DNA of 18,968 bases. Source: SZUA-217 sp034658975. GTDB taxonomy: Bacteria > Actinomycetota > Acidimicrobiia > Spongiisociales > ZC4RG35. The first letter of the stretch is position 1. Each line of letters starts with the position of its first letter. Positions 1-7,518 of the stretch are shown one piece after another. The notes beneath the pieces were generated by a model. It did no database searches. It saw only the letters and a list, made by a program, of their open reading frames with translations, and was not told the origin of the DNA. The stretch lies in assembly GCA_034658975.1 (NCBI GenBank), contig JAYEGJ010000182.1, forward strand, positions 1 to 18,968. Reading direction: 5' to 3'. Made by a program: the position numbers and the translations under genes.

Positions 1-484
1 GTCTCGCCTCATCCTCGACCTGTGCCAGCATCTCCGACTTGGCCGCCGTCACATCGATGCCCGAGATCTGTTCGAGCTGGAACCGGGCCTCTTCCTTCAA
101 GTGCTCGAGGTCTCCGCGGGACTCGGTTATCTCCTCTTCGCGGTCGATGAGAAAGTTCTCCCGTTGAGCCAGGTTGGAGGCTCTCTGTTCGAGGGTCTCC
201 TCCCGCTGGGTCAGCCTCGACTCCAGATTGGAAAGCTCGAGCATCCTGTGGGCGAGATTGGCCTCTTCGCGCTCCCGGTATGTCTCCGCCTTGGCCCGAC
301 CCTCTTCCTCTGCACTCGCCAGGATCCTTTGTGCGTCGAGTCGAGCCCCGGTCACCGTGTCCTCGGCTGAAACCCCATCGATCTCGCGTCTACGGGCAAT
401 CGCCAGGCGCGCGAGCAGGTAGCCGAATCCGAGACCGATGGCGGCCCCCAGGACTGCCAGTCCAATCGCCATGGTGTTATCCAT
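1..484 (-). CDS. rny: Ribonuclease Y, N-terminal part (cut by window edge)
   Basis: RNase Y is a membrane-anchored endoribonuclease that starts mRNA decay. Only about the first 161 residues are present; the KH and HD catalytic domains lie beyond base 1. Visible are one N-terminal transmembrane helix (about residues 5-28, AIGLAVLGAAIGLGFGYLLA), then a basic stop-transfer stretch (RRR), then a long charged Glu/Arg/Gln-rich coiled coil. A short helix followed by a coiled coil is the family's typical start. The ATG at 484 is preceded by a purine-rich AAGAAGGG. The gene lies downstream of recA, as in many Gram-positive pgsA-cinA-recA-rny clusters, which supports the call because the catalytic domain cannot be seen. 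Another coiled-coil membrane protein is possible but less likely. Confidence 0.88.
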   Translation of the reverse strand, partial: MDNTMAIGLAVLGAAIGLGFGYLLARLAIARRREIDGVSAEDTVTGARLDAQRILASAEEEGRAKAETYREREEANLAHRMLELSNLESRLTQREETLEQRASNLAQRENFLIDREEEITESRGDLEHLKEEARFQLEQISGIDVTAAKSEMLAQVEDEAR

Positions 485-510
485 CGCGGTCCCTTCTTCC
501 AGGACCTCTA

Positions 511-543
511 AGACAAATGTGGCCGAGCCATGAGGCCCGGCAC
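511..543 (-). terminator. Hairpin between recA and rny (terminator or attenuator)
   Basis: On the minus strand, GTGCCGGGCC-tcat-GGCTCGGCCAC can fold into a GC-rich stem (one bulge, one G-U pair), followed by the U-rich run ATTTGTCTT. This resembles an intrinsic terminator for recA. It ends only about 27 bases before the rny start, leaving no room for an rny promoter downstream of it. Either rny depends on read-through, or the hairpin is a leaky attenuator or an RNA-processing site. The remaining 485-718 gap holds no convincing ORF. Confidence 0.4.
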
Positions 544-678
544 ACGAATGAGCAACTTAGAAATGAGGGATCAGATCACCCGTTTCGTTTGTGGCTTCTC
601 CTTTGAATGTCTGTTGGGTTCTGGTGTTTTAAGTCAGTGTAAATCGTGTGTCAGGTCCCGATCCTACCCGACGACGCG

Positions 679-710
679 TCTCACGGAGTGAGAAAGATCG
701 CGAAATCGCG
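679..710 (-). terminator. Two small hairpins just after recA
   Basis: Immediately downstream of the recA stop, the minus strand carries two perfect short inverted repeats: CGCGA-TT-TCGCG (710-699) and, after ATCTT, TCTCAC-TCC-GTGAGA (693-679). The stretch between them is T-rich (ATCTTTCTC). They could form a weak tandem terminator or protect the 3' end of recA mRNA. The stems are only 5-6 bp and lack a long U-tract, so the call is tentative. Confidence 0.3.
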
Positions 711-718
711 CACAGCCG

Positions 719-2854
719 TCACTCCTCGGTGGCGGCCGGCTCTTCTTCGCTTTCCTCTGGCTCGGGCTCGGCATCGCCAAGACCCACAGCCTCAAAGACC
801 TTGGCCTCCAACTGCATGGCCACTTCGGGGTTCTCGCGGAGGAAACGCTTGGCGTTCTGGCGACCTTGACCTAGCTGGTCTTCGTCGAAGGTGAACCAGG
901 CGCCACTCTTCTTCACAATCCCATTGTCGACGGCCACGTCGAGGAGACTCCCTTCACGCGAGATGCCCTGGCCGAACATGATGTCGAACTCGGCGAGGCG
1001 GAAGGGCGGAGCCATCTTGTTCTTGACCACCTTGACCCGCACCCGGTTGCCGACGTTGTCCGTGCCGTCCTTGATCGCCTCGATACGACGGATGTCGAGA
1101 CGAACCGAGGAATAGAACTTGAGTGCGCGACCTCCGGGCGTCACTTCGGGCGAGTTGTGAACCATCACACCGTCTACCAGGTAGTTGTGGTGCCCCTCGA
1201 TCTCGATGTCGAATCGACGCATGCTCCTAGTGGGCGGCTTGACATGGATGTCGACCACAGGAACCGCGGCCAGGGCGTAACGCTCCTCCGCCGGAACGAC
1301 CTCGACCGATCCCTTGCCCCGATGGTGCTGAAGCAGCTTGTAGGACATGCAATCCGGTACATAGGGGGCGATCAACTCGTGCAAGGCTTCGGTGCCGTCA
1401 CGATCGAAGACGATGACGCCCTTGCCGGCCCGATCCGTCAGTTTACAGCTGAGACCAAAGGTCTCCTTGAGGGTGGCAGCAAGCCGGCGTCGCGTTCCCT
1501 TGTCCATGGCTTCGACACAGATTTCGGAACGACCGGCTGATCCATCCTTGCGGCGCACGGCGAATGACCCATCGTCCATGTACCAGATGGCCAGCGCAAG
1601 TGGCGTTAGTTCCTTGAGGTAGTCCCAACTGAACACCTTCTTACCGGCGACGTAGACAGCTTCTCGAAGTTCGTCCAACTCGGCCATCGGGGTGGTGTCA
1701 ACCATGAGACCACCCTTGCTGTGGGGTGAGACACCCAAAGGCACACCCTGGAGGAGGTTTGCCTTCCATTCGGCATAGGCGTTTTGCTTCGGGCCATGGC
1801 AGAAGCGGTAGCGAGATTTCATCGCCGGGCCATTGGAGTGGGGGCGTTTTGGAGAGATGGAACCGTCACCCATCAGGCCTCCGAGCACCACCTGTCGCTG
1901 TTGATCTGAGAGGTAATGCTTGAGCGGCATGAGCACGCGATCGCCCTCAATGAGTTCGGCGGTCTCACGCCAGCCCGCTGGAGTTGCGATGAGGTGGTTG
2001 GCAGTGGCTGCGAACTGCGCCCTGCCATTGCCCTCGGGCTTGTAGACGGTGAACTGAAGGAACTCGTCTGTGTTCCCATTGTCAAACCAATTGACCACCT
2101 TCTTCGGCTCGACCTTTCCGGTCTCGGGATCGACGGCCATGACCTCGACGGGGAGCTTCTGATTGACGATCTTGCCGATCTGCTCCTGGGTGCCATCGGA
2201 CAGTGTCACCCGTGTCGAATACTGAAAGCACCCATACATGACCCCGATTTTCTCTCGAAGCTGGTTGATGAAGACCGCCGTTGTCTGGGACTTGTTCAGG
2301 GTTCCGGCCAGTTTCCGGAGTGCCTGGGACATGAGCCTTGCCTGGAGACCAACATGCGTGTCGCCCATTTCGCCCTCGATCTCGGCGCGGGGCACGAGCG
2401 CCGCCACCGAGTCGACCACCACTACATCGAGTGCGCCGGAGCGGATCAGCATGTCAGCGATCTCTAGTGCCTGCTCTCCGGTATCGGGCTGGGAGATCAG
2501 CAGCTCATCGACATCCACACCGATCGCCTTGGCATAGGTGGGATCGAGGGCATGCTCGGCGTCGATGAAGGCGGCGATACCCCCGTTGCGCTGCGCCTCG
2601 GCGACGATGTGCAAGGCCACTGTCGTCTTTCCTGAGCTCTCCGGACCGAAGACCTCGACGACACGTCCCCTGGGGACACCACCTATGCCCAGTGCCAAAT
2701 CGAGTGACAGTGCACCGGTAGGAATGATGTCGACACGCCGCTCGGCGGCCTCGCCCATCTTCATGACGGCACCCTTGCCGAACTGTCTTTCGATCTGGCT
2801 GACCGCCATCTCGAGTGCTTTTTCGCGTTCCACTTCGCGTCCTTCCTGACTCAT
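719..2854 (-). CDS. recA: Recombinase RecA, interrupted by an intein
   Basis: RecA is the ATP-dependent strand-exchange protein of homologous recombination and the co-protease that triggers LexA cleavage. The 711-residue product has an N-extein (1-208), an intein (209-567) and a C-extein (568-711), giving a mature RecA of 352 residues, normal for the family. Walker A is GPESSGKTT (70-78), and the ATPase core has the usual VVVVDSVAALVPRAEIEGEM (144-163). The extein junction reads KIGVMYG / SPEVTPGG, inside the DNA-binding L2 loop, so the precursor should be inactive until spliced. The C-terminus is the typical acidic Glu-rich tail. An in-frame TGA lies just before the ATG, fixing the start; no strong ribosome binding site is visible. 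A LexA box lies upstream. No recX follows, unlike in many actinomycetes. Confidence 0.98.
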   Translation of the reverse strand: MSQEGREVEREKALEMAVSQIERQFGKGAVMKMGEAAERRVDIIPTGALSLDLALGIGGVPRGRVVEVFGPESSGKTTVALHIVAEAQRNGGIAAFIDAEHALDPTYAKAIGVDVDELLISQPDTGEQALEIADMLIRSGALDVVVVDSVAALVPRAEIEGEMGDTHVGLQARLMSQALRKLAGTLNKSQTTAVFINQLREKIGVMYGCFQYSTRVTLSDGTQEQIGKIVNQKLPVEVMAVDPETGKVEPKKVVNWFDNGNTDEFLQFTVYKPEGNGRAQFAATANHLIATPAGWRETAELIEGDRVLMPLKHYLSDQQRQVVLGGLMGDGSISPKRPHSNGPAMKSRYRFCHGPKQNAYAEWKANLLQGVPLGVSPHSKGGLMVDTTPMAELDELREAVYVAGKKVFSWDYLKELTPLALAIWYMDDGSFAVRRKDGSAGRSEICVEAMDKGTRRRLAATLKETFGLSCKLTDRAGKGVIVFDRDGTEALHELIAPYVPDCMSYKLLQHHRGKGSVEVVPAEERYALAAVPVVDIHVKPPTRSMRRFDIEIEGHHNYLVDGVMVHNSPEVTPGGRALKFYSSVRLDIRRIEAIKDGTDNVGNRVRVKVVKNKMAPPFRLAEFDIMFGQGISREGSLLDVAVDNGIVKKSGAWFTFDEDQLGQGRQNAKRFLRENPEVAMQLEAKVFEAVGLGDAEPEPEESEEEPAATEE
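1154..2230 (-). mobile_element. RecA intein with LAGLIDADG homing endonuclease
   Basis: This is an in-frame 359-residue intein (RecA precursor residues 209-567). Splicing residues are present: Cys209 first, block B TANH (Thr284, His287), block F RRFDIEIEG, and the C-terminal VMVHN (His566-Asn567) followed by Ser568 as +1 nucleophile. The central dodecapeptide endonuclease has both motifs, LGGLMGDGS (Asp330) and LAIWYMDDG (Asp427/428), so it may still be active. From memory, sequence and insertion point closely match the M. leprae RecA intein (STRVTL, KVVNWF, SDQQ, LAIWYMDDG blocks) and differ from the M. tuberculosis site, which lies further downstream. Exact identity was not computed. Confidence 0.97.
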
Positions 2855-2893
2855 GATTCAAACCGTATCGGGTGTCCCTGACAGATTTGCGTA

Positions 2894-2916
2894 ATCCTAG
2901 ACCGAACATGTGTTCG
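2894..2916 (-). promoter_or_regulatory. recA promoter with LexA (SOS) box
   Basis: The 14-mer CGAACACATGTTCG (minus strand, 2916-2903) has perfect CGAAC/GTTCG arms. It fits the Gram-positive/actinobacterial LexA consensus (CGAAC-N4-GTTCG) and differs at only the outermost positions from the 16-base mycobacterial form. A possible -10 box, TAGGAT (2899-2894), starts just downstream, so bound LexA would cover the -35/spacer region. This gives recA its own damage-inducible promoter within the longer cluster. Confidence 0.85.
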
Positions 2917-2929
2917 TACCATGGTTTTA

Positions 2930-3472
2930 TCAGGAAAGATCGAATGATTCAAGAGGTTCATACTTGACGCCACCCTTCTGGGGCACGCTTCGGTAGACGA
3001 CAAGCGACCGACAACGCCAGCCTACGGAGACCGGCTCCTCTATCAGGTGATGGACATCGCGGGGCGGTCTGATCCGGGAAAGGGTCAGATGGGGCCGGTA
3101 GGGCCGCTCCTCCGGCGCAAGCCCGGCGCCCTGAGCCGCTTCTTCGGCTACTTCGTTGAGAGTTGCCAGTTCCGCTTCTCCCCTGCTCAACCCGGCCCAG
3201 AGCACAGTCGCCTTGGCCTGCTTCGGGAACGCCCCCAGCCCGTCGAGCTCGATCGTGAATGAGCCCAACCCGGAAACAGCCTCGAGTCCGACGAGGAACC
3301 GCTCATAGGTCACGGTGTCGATGTCGCCAAGGAAGCGCACCGTGAGATGCCAGTTGTCCGGGGGGACGCGTCGACCCGGAACGTCGAGGTCGGCGAGCGT
3401 TTCGGCCAGCGCCATCTGCACCTCGATCGGCACCGGAGTGGCCGCGAAGATCCGGTCTACGGGCTCCACCAC
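2930..3472 (-). CDS. thpR: RNA 2',3'-cyclic phosphodiesterase (2H family, ThpR/LigT)
   Basis: The family hydrolyses 2',3'-cyclic phosphate ends on RNA (and can join 2'-5' RNA in vitro); it acts in the cytoplasm. The 180-residue length is typical. The two catalytic HxTx motifs are clear: HLTV at residues 42-45 and HLTL at 128-131, the latter preceded by RPYRP. The C-terminal VVYRSVPQKGGVKYEPLESF matches the family's last strands. The chosen GTG at 3472 overlaps the end of cinA by 16 bases, indicating translational coupling; a second GTG one codon later is equally possible. It ends 75 bases before recA. The cinA-thpR-recA order recurs in bacteria, but the physiological substrate is not established. 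Confidence 0.95.
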   Translation of the reverse strand: MVEPVDRIFAATPVPIEVQMALAETLADLDVPGRRVPPDNWHLTVRFLGDIDTVTYERFLVGLEAVSGLGSFTIELDGLGAFPKQAKATVLWAGLSRGEAELATLNEVAEEAAQGAGLAPEERPYRPHLTLSRIRPPRDVHHLIEEPVSVGWRCRSLVVYRSVPQKGGVKYEPLESFDLS

Positions 3473-4692
3473 TCACCGATCAAGGCCAATCGGGTGAGCT
3501 GGAGAGCGGCAGTGACTGCGTAGGTTCTCACCCGTTCGCGATCGCCAACCATGTTGAACTCCCGCGACTGGGTTCTGTCTGGGGTGGCCACGCCGACGAC
3601 GAAAGTGCCCGGAGGCTTTTCCAGCGGTTCGGGGCCGGCTGAGCCGGTCACGGCGACCACGACGTCCGCCCCCAGGACCGCCCGTCCGTTGGATGCCATC
3701 TCCTCGACCGTCTCCGCGTTCACGACAGTGGTGATATCACTTACTCCCAACAGAGAGGCCTTCAACTCCGAGGCGTAGGCGACCAGACCGCCTCGCACAA
3801 CCTGAGATGCTCCCGGCAGCGAGGTGAGTGCCGCGGTGATGCGGCCTCCGGTCATGGACTCGGTGGTGGCGATCGTGTAATCGAGGTCGGCCAGCAGGCG
3901 CAACAGGACTCGTTCGATTGTCTCGTCGCCGGTGCCGAATATCGACGCGCCCAGTCTCGAGCGCACTTCCATCTCCATCGGCTCGATCAGCGCACGAGCG
4001 GCAGCTGCGTCGCCGGCCTTGGCAGTGATCCTCACTTTGATCTCACCGCTCGAGGCGAGAAACGCCAGCGACGGGTTGGTCGAACCCGAATACAGATCGT
4101 CGAGAGTCTCGGCAACGTCGGACTCGGAGCGACCCCATGTGCGCAGCAGTTTGCTCTCGATAACAGCGACTTCCTCCGACGCCTCGGCGATACGGGGCAG
4201 AACCTCTTCATGAAGGAGGTACTCCATCTCCGCCGGTACGCCCGGGACACAGAAGATCAGGGTCCCCTCGTGATCGATGACCAGGCCCGGCGCCGTGCCC
4301 TTCGGATTGTCCAACAGCTCCGCGCCGGCAGGGTGCTCGGCCTGCTGAAGATTCGACTTGGGCATCTCCCTGCCTCTGGCCTCCCACCAGTTCAGGAGGT
4401 GATCGGCATACTCCTCGCTGTATTCCATCTCGAGACCGGTGGCGGCGCACACGGCCTCGCGGGTCAGATCGTCCTGAGTCGGCCCGATTCCCCCGGTGAT
4501 GATCACTGCATCACTTCGATCGAGGGCGGTCTGTATGGACTCGGCCACCCGATCGAGGTTGTCTCCCACCACCTGCTGGAAATGGGCATCGAAACCCATT
4601 TCGGCAAGGGCGGCCCCGATGGTGGAGGCATTCGAATTGACGATCTGACCGAGAAGAAGCTCGGTCCCGACCGCTACGACCTCGACAATCAC
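3457..4692 (-). CDS. cinA: CinA family protein (MoaB-like domain + NMN deamidase domain)
   Basis: CinA joins an N-terminal MoaB/MogA-like nucleotide pyrophosphatase domain to a C-terminal PncC-type nicotinamide mononucleotide deamidase domain, working in NAD recycling; it was first named as competence/damage-inducible. The protein is 411 residues, as usual. Residues 1-20 include VGTELLLGQIVNSN; GGIGPTQDD (about 67-75) is the MoaB-like signature. In the C-terminal domain, TESMTGG (277-283) and AVTGSAGP (348-355) are the deamidase signatures. An upstream start at 4749 is possible, but the GTG at 4692 is preferred: the homology begins there, GGAGG lies about 10 bases upstream, and it forms a GTGA overlap with the rimO stop. 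Its end overlaps thpR. Confidence 0.95.
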   Translation of the reverse strand: MIVEVVAVGTELLLGQIVNSNASTIGAALAEMGFDAHFQQVVGDNLDRVAESIQTALDRSDAVIITGGIGPTQDDLTREAVCAATGLEMEYSEEYADHLLNWWEARGREMPKSNLQQAEHPAGAELLDNPKGTAPGLVIDHEGTLIFCVPGVPAEMEYLLHEEVLPRIAEASEEVAVIESKLLRTWGRSESDVAETLDDLYSGSTNPSLAFLASSGEIKVRITAKAGDAAAARALIEPMEMEVRSRLGASIFGTGDETIERVLLRLLADLDYTIATTESMTGGRITAALTSLPGASQVVRGGLVAYASELKASLLGVSDITTVVNAETVEEMASNGRAVLGADVVVAVTGSAGPEPLEKPPGTFVVGVATPDRTQSREFNMVGDRERVRTYAVTAALQLTRLALIGEWWSP

Positions 4693-5999
4693 GTTACGAC
4701 CGCCTCCATGTCCGGTCCGAACACCCCTGTGTACTCCACTGTCAGCCACTCCCCCGGGTCACCCCGATCCAACCTGACCACTCCGTCGATCTCGGGGGCC
4801 TGTCTGTACGAACGGGCAATGGGCACGCCGTCCTCGACCTGATCGACGAGGACTTCGCCCGTCCCTCCGAGCCAATCGCCGTTCCTCGTCACGGTCACGT
4901 CCTCCTGAATTGCGGTCAGGTAGCGAAGACGCTCCATCGTGACTTCCCTGTCGATCTGATCGGACATCTCCGCTGCCGGCGTCCCCGGCTCGGCGGAGTA
5001 CGGGAAGAAGCCCGCCCAGTCGAGGCGTGCCTCGGCCAGGAAGTCGGCAAGTTCTTCCACCTGATCCTCGGTCTCGCCGGGAAAGCCCACGATGAAGGAC
5101 GACCTGAGCGCCGCATCCTCGTCGAGTTCCCTTATCTGACTCACGAGACCCATGTGCTTGTCGAATCCCCCGGGACGTTTCATGGCCCTGAGGAGAGGCC
5201 GGGCGACGTGTTGGAGGGAAAGATCGAAATAGGGGGCGATAACCGTGTTGGCGGACATTTCCGCCAGAAGACGGTCCGATATCTCGCGGGGATGGAGATA
5301 GAGAAGACGCAACGACCTCAGGCCTTCGACATCAGACAGGAAGGTCAGCAGGTCGGGCAGTCCGCCGGGCGCTTCGATGTCGCGGCCGTAGGCGGCGAGG
5401 TCTTGGGCGACGAGTACCACCTCGCTCACCCCCGATGCCACCAGGCCGGCAAGTTCCTCCCTGATCTCGGTTGGGCGTCTCGACCGCTGCTTGCCCCTGA
5501 TGAGAGGGATCGCACAGAAAGTGCACGGCTTGTTGCAGCCCTCGGCGACCTTGAGGTAGGCGTATGGGAGACCGCTGGACGGACGGCCTGTCGAATGCAG
5601 GATGTCGAGCGCCGATCGTCGCTTGATCTCGATCGGCTGCCATTTGGTCAACTGGTCGAGGACTCCGACCAGCTCTCCGTAGCGGTCGAGTCCGAGCACC
5701 GCGTCGACCTCGGGCAGGGCGTCGGCGACCTCGGTGCCGAACCGCTGCGCCATGCAGCCGATGACGACCGACTTCGCGCCGTCGGCTTTTTTCTCCTCGA
5801 TCTCGAGAATGGTCTCCACCGACTCGGCACGGGCCTCTTCGATGAAAGCGCATGTGTTGACCATGACCACGTCGGCAGACTCGGGCGACTCGGCCCACCG
5901 GTATCCGGCCTCGGACAGCATGGCCGTCACCTTCTCAGAGTCCACCTGATTCTTGGCACAGCCGAGAGTGGTGAGCCATAGGGAGGGGGCGGTAGTCAC
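4689..5999 (-). CDS. rimO: Ribosomal protein uS12 methylthiotransferase RimO
   Basis: RimO is a radical-SAM enzyme with two [4Fe-4S] clusters that adds a methylthio group to an aspartate of ribosomal protein S12. The product is 436 residues. The N-terminal methylthiotransferase domain has three cluster cysteines: C14 (TLGCAKNQVD), C50 (NTCAF) and C82 (GCMAQR). The radical-SAM motif CNKPCTFC has C155, C159 and C162. The DILHSTGRPSSGLPYAYLK region and the C-terminal TRAM-like domain (after about 365) support RimO rather than the tRNA enzyme MiaB. The start is a GTG with only a weak upstream AGG. It follows the small unknown gene by 44 bases and overlaps cinA by 4 bases (GTGA), so these genes are probably co-transcribed. 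Confidence 0.97.
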   Translation of the reverse strand: MTTAPSLWLTTLGCAKNQVDSEKVTAMLSEAGYRWAESPESADVVMVNTCAFIEEARAESVETILEIEEKKADGAKSVVIGCMAQRFGTEVADALPEVDAVLGLDRYGELVGVLDQLTKWQPIEIKRRSALDILHSTGRPSSGLPYAYLKVAEGCNKPCTFCAIPLIRGKQRSRRPTEIREELAGLVASGVSEVVLVAQDLAAYGRDIEAPGGLPDLLTFLSDVEGLRSLRLLYLHPREISDRLLAEMSANTVIAPYFDLSLQHVARPLLRAMKRPGGFDKHMGLVSQIRELDEDAALRSSFIVGFPGETEDQVEELADFLAEARLDWAGFFPYSAEPGTPAAEMSDQIDREVTMERLRYLTAIQEDVTVTRNGDWLGGTGEVLVDQVEDGVPIARSYRQAPEIDGVVRLDRGDPGEWLTVEYTGVFGPDMEAVVT

Positions 6000-6043
6000 G
6001 CCGCGAGCCTAAATGCGTGTGCTCCGGTACACACGGCCGGGCG

Positions 6044-6298
6044 TCACGACCGGCTGGCCTCCACCGCCGCGTAGAGCTCAGCCGAATCAACGGCATCGGC
6101 CAGGGTGTTCCAGGTCGCGGTGCTCACGCGACCTTCCTCCTCGATCTCCGAACAGGCGAGGTAAACGGCGTCCGCCAGCGGCCCCACCTTGTGGTCGGCC
6201 TCATATGCCTGGGCGATGAAGGTTCGTGCCAGCGACGCGTCACGGCGCCCGACGGCTCTGATGCCCTCCTCTGCGAAGGCCTGAGCCTTGGCGTCCAC
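6044..6298 (-). CDS. Small protein of unknown function (84 residues)
   Basis: This is a short acidic, probably soluble helical protein. It has no transmembrane segment, signal peptide or cysteine cluster; there is one Cys in AVYLACSEIEEEG. The pattern AKAQAFAEEGIRAVGRRDAS then LARTFIAQAYEADHKVGPLA suggests two or three amphipathic helices like a TPR-style repeat, but no family was recognised. It lies 27 bases after the GAPDH-like gene and 44 bases before rimO on the same strand, with sensible codon use, so it is probably a real operon member. The GTG start sits in a perfect 12-bp palindrome (CACTAGCTAGTG, 6296-6307); a GGGAAAGAG lies upstream. No function is assigned. Confidence 0.6.
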   Translation of the reverse strand: MDAKAQAFAEEGIRAVGRRDASLARTFIAQAYEADHKVGPLADAVYLACSEIEEEGRVSTATWNTLADAVDSAELYAAVEASRS

Positions 6299-6325
6299 TA
6301 GCTAGTGCTCTTTCCCTTGCCGCAC

Positions 6326-7381
6326 CTAGATCTCGGTGAAGAGGTACCGACGCAGAATGTCGAGCTTCTCTTCCCGCGTTTCGGGGTCGAGGTACCAGAG
6401 CAGCGCCGCCACCGTCGACAGCAGCGGGTTGCCGTCCTGCGGGGTGAAGGAGAAGCCGATCACCTCGTTGCCATTGCGCACCGCAAGCGTCTCCAGCGAG
6501 ACGACCGCCTGGCTCATGAGCCGCCCGTAGTACCCGTGGTCACGTCCAAACGAGAACACCTGGTTGGCCGATTTCTTGTGAGTCACCGCAATACGGGTAT
6601 TTTCCATCAGACGCTCCTTGACCTCCTCCAGGGTGATATCCCGGTCGAGGGTCAGGGCGAAGTGGAGCGAGTGCATATATTGGGTGTTGAGCTTTATTGC
6701 CGACGAGAACAGGTTCAGGTCGTAGTCAAGGGTCTTGAAGACGTCATGAGCGTCCCGGGCATGGTGAGTGCCAAAGCGGGGGTCGGCATGGCCACCGACC
6801 GTCGGGCTTGCGATGAAACCGCCATCCTGGGAGATGTCGTTGGCGCGCCGCATCGCGAGAAAGCGGCCATCGACCAAATGGTTGGTGCCGTCGGTGTCCA
6901 TCCCCAGTGCCTTGACCAGGACCGATATGTTGTGGGTGTTGCAGCTTACGATCTGAAGAAACTTGTCCTCTCCCGCCACCAGCGCCTCGTCATTGATGCC
7001 GCGGGCATACATCTTCCCGAACCCATACTCCGACCCCTGCGCCATGAACCCGATCGGACCGCTCGCCTTCTCGTAGAACTCGGCCTTCATCTCGTTGCCG
7101 ACAGGAGTGCAGTCGATCACCACCGTGGCGCGCTCGATGGCCTCGCTGGTCTCGAACTTGGGGGCATGACCCAACTCCTCGAACGTGGCCTTGCGGTCGT
7201 CGTCGACCACGAGGACGGCGCCTCGCCGCTCCAGGTCGCCGACCTTGGCCTTCTCGGTGGCGAGGGGAGTCCGCTTGTGGAAGGTGACTTCTTCGATCCC
7301 GAAGTGTTCCTTGTTGTCGGCCAGCAAGCCGATCAGGGGTTCACCGATGGTCCCGGTGCCAACGACATGGACGATGTTCAT
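6326..7381 (-). CDS. Type II (archaeal-type) glyceraldehyde-3-phosphate dehydrogenase-like protein
   Basis: It resembles the archaeal class of phosphorylating GAPDH, which oxidises glyceraldehyde 3-phosphate with NAD(P). At 351 residues it matches that class. Seen in order: a Rossmann start VVGTGTIG (7-13), VVIDCTPVG (87-95), the catalytic-cysteine block VSCNTHN (Cys147), RRAND (178-182), the paired-His segment THHARD (205-210), and TQYMHSLHF (233-241), matching the archaeal TTLMH-H segment. It is clearly not the common GapA type. The ATG at 7381 is chosen over one at 7459 because CAGGAG lies 9 bases upstream and the Rossmann fold starts directly. Activity is inferred; a related semialdehyde or polyol-phosphate dehydrogenase is possible. 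It heads the rimO-cinA-recA cluster. Confidence 0.75.
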   Translation of the reverse strand: MNIVHVVGTGTIGEPLIGLLADNKEHFGIEEVTFHKRTPLATEKAKVGDLERRGAVLVVDDDRKATFEELGHAPKFETSEAIERATVVIDCTPVGNEMKAEFYEKASGPIGFMAQGSEYGFGKMYARGINDEALVAGEDKFLQIVSCNTHNISVLVKALGMDTDGTNHLVDGRFLAMRRANDISQDGGFIASPTVGGHADPRFGTHHARDAHDVFKTLDYDLNLFSSAIKLNTQYMHSLHFALTLDRDITLEEVKERLMENTRIAVTHKKSANQVFSFGRDHGYYGRLMSQAVVSLETLAVRNGNEVIGFSFTPQDGNPLLSTVAALLWYLDPETREEKLDILRRYLFTEI

Positions 7382-7518
7382 TCGAATTGCTCCTGAGGAG
7401 TAGCGCCGCGTCTGTCCGGAAATGCATGGTACCCAAACGGATCGGAGGCGAGCACGCACCTCTTGAACCGGGCCGGTCGAGGCGGTAGGTCTCCATTCAC
7501 GAGGGGATCCGGCCGCGC

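Noticed and set aside
1154..2230. Separate gene or disruption within recA
   Set aside because: The insert is in frame and carries all the splice-junction residues, so it is an intein and recA is not a pseudogene.
4693..4749. 19-residue N-terminal extension of CinA
   Set aside because: It overlaps rimO, carries no homology, and the GTG at 4692 has GGAGG and a GTGA coupling overlap.
5154..5981. 275-residue plus-strand ORF opposite rimO
   Set aside because: Antisense shadow of a gene with all six cluster cysteines on the minus strand.
6305..7396. 363-residue plus-strand ORF opposite the GAPDH-like gene
   Set aside because: It is a mirror of the coding strand in a GC-rich gene; low complexity of His/Val/Leu/Asp type, no family pattern, and the minus-strand gene has clear motifs.
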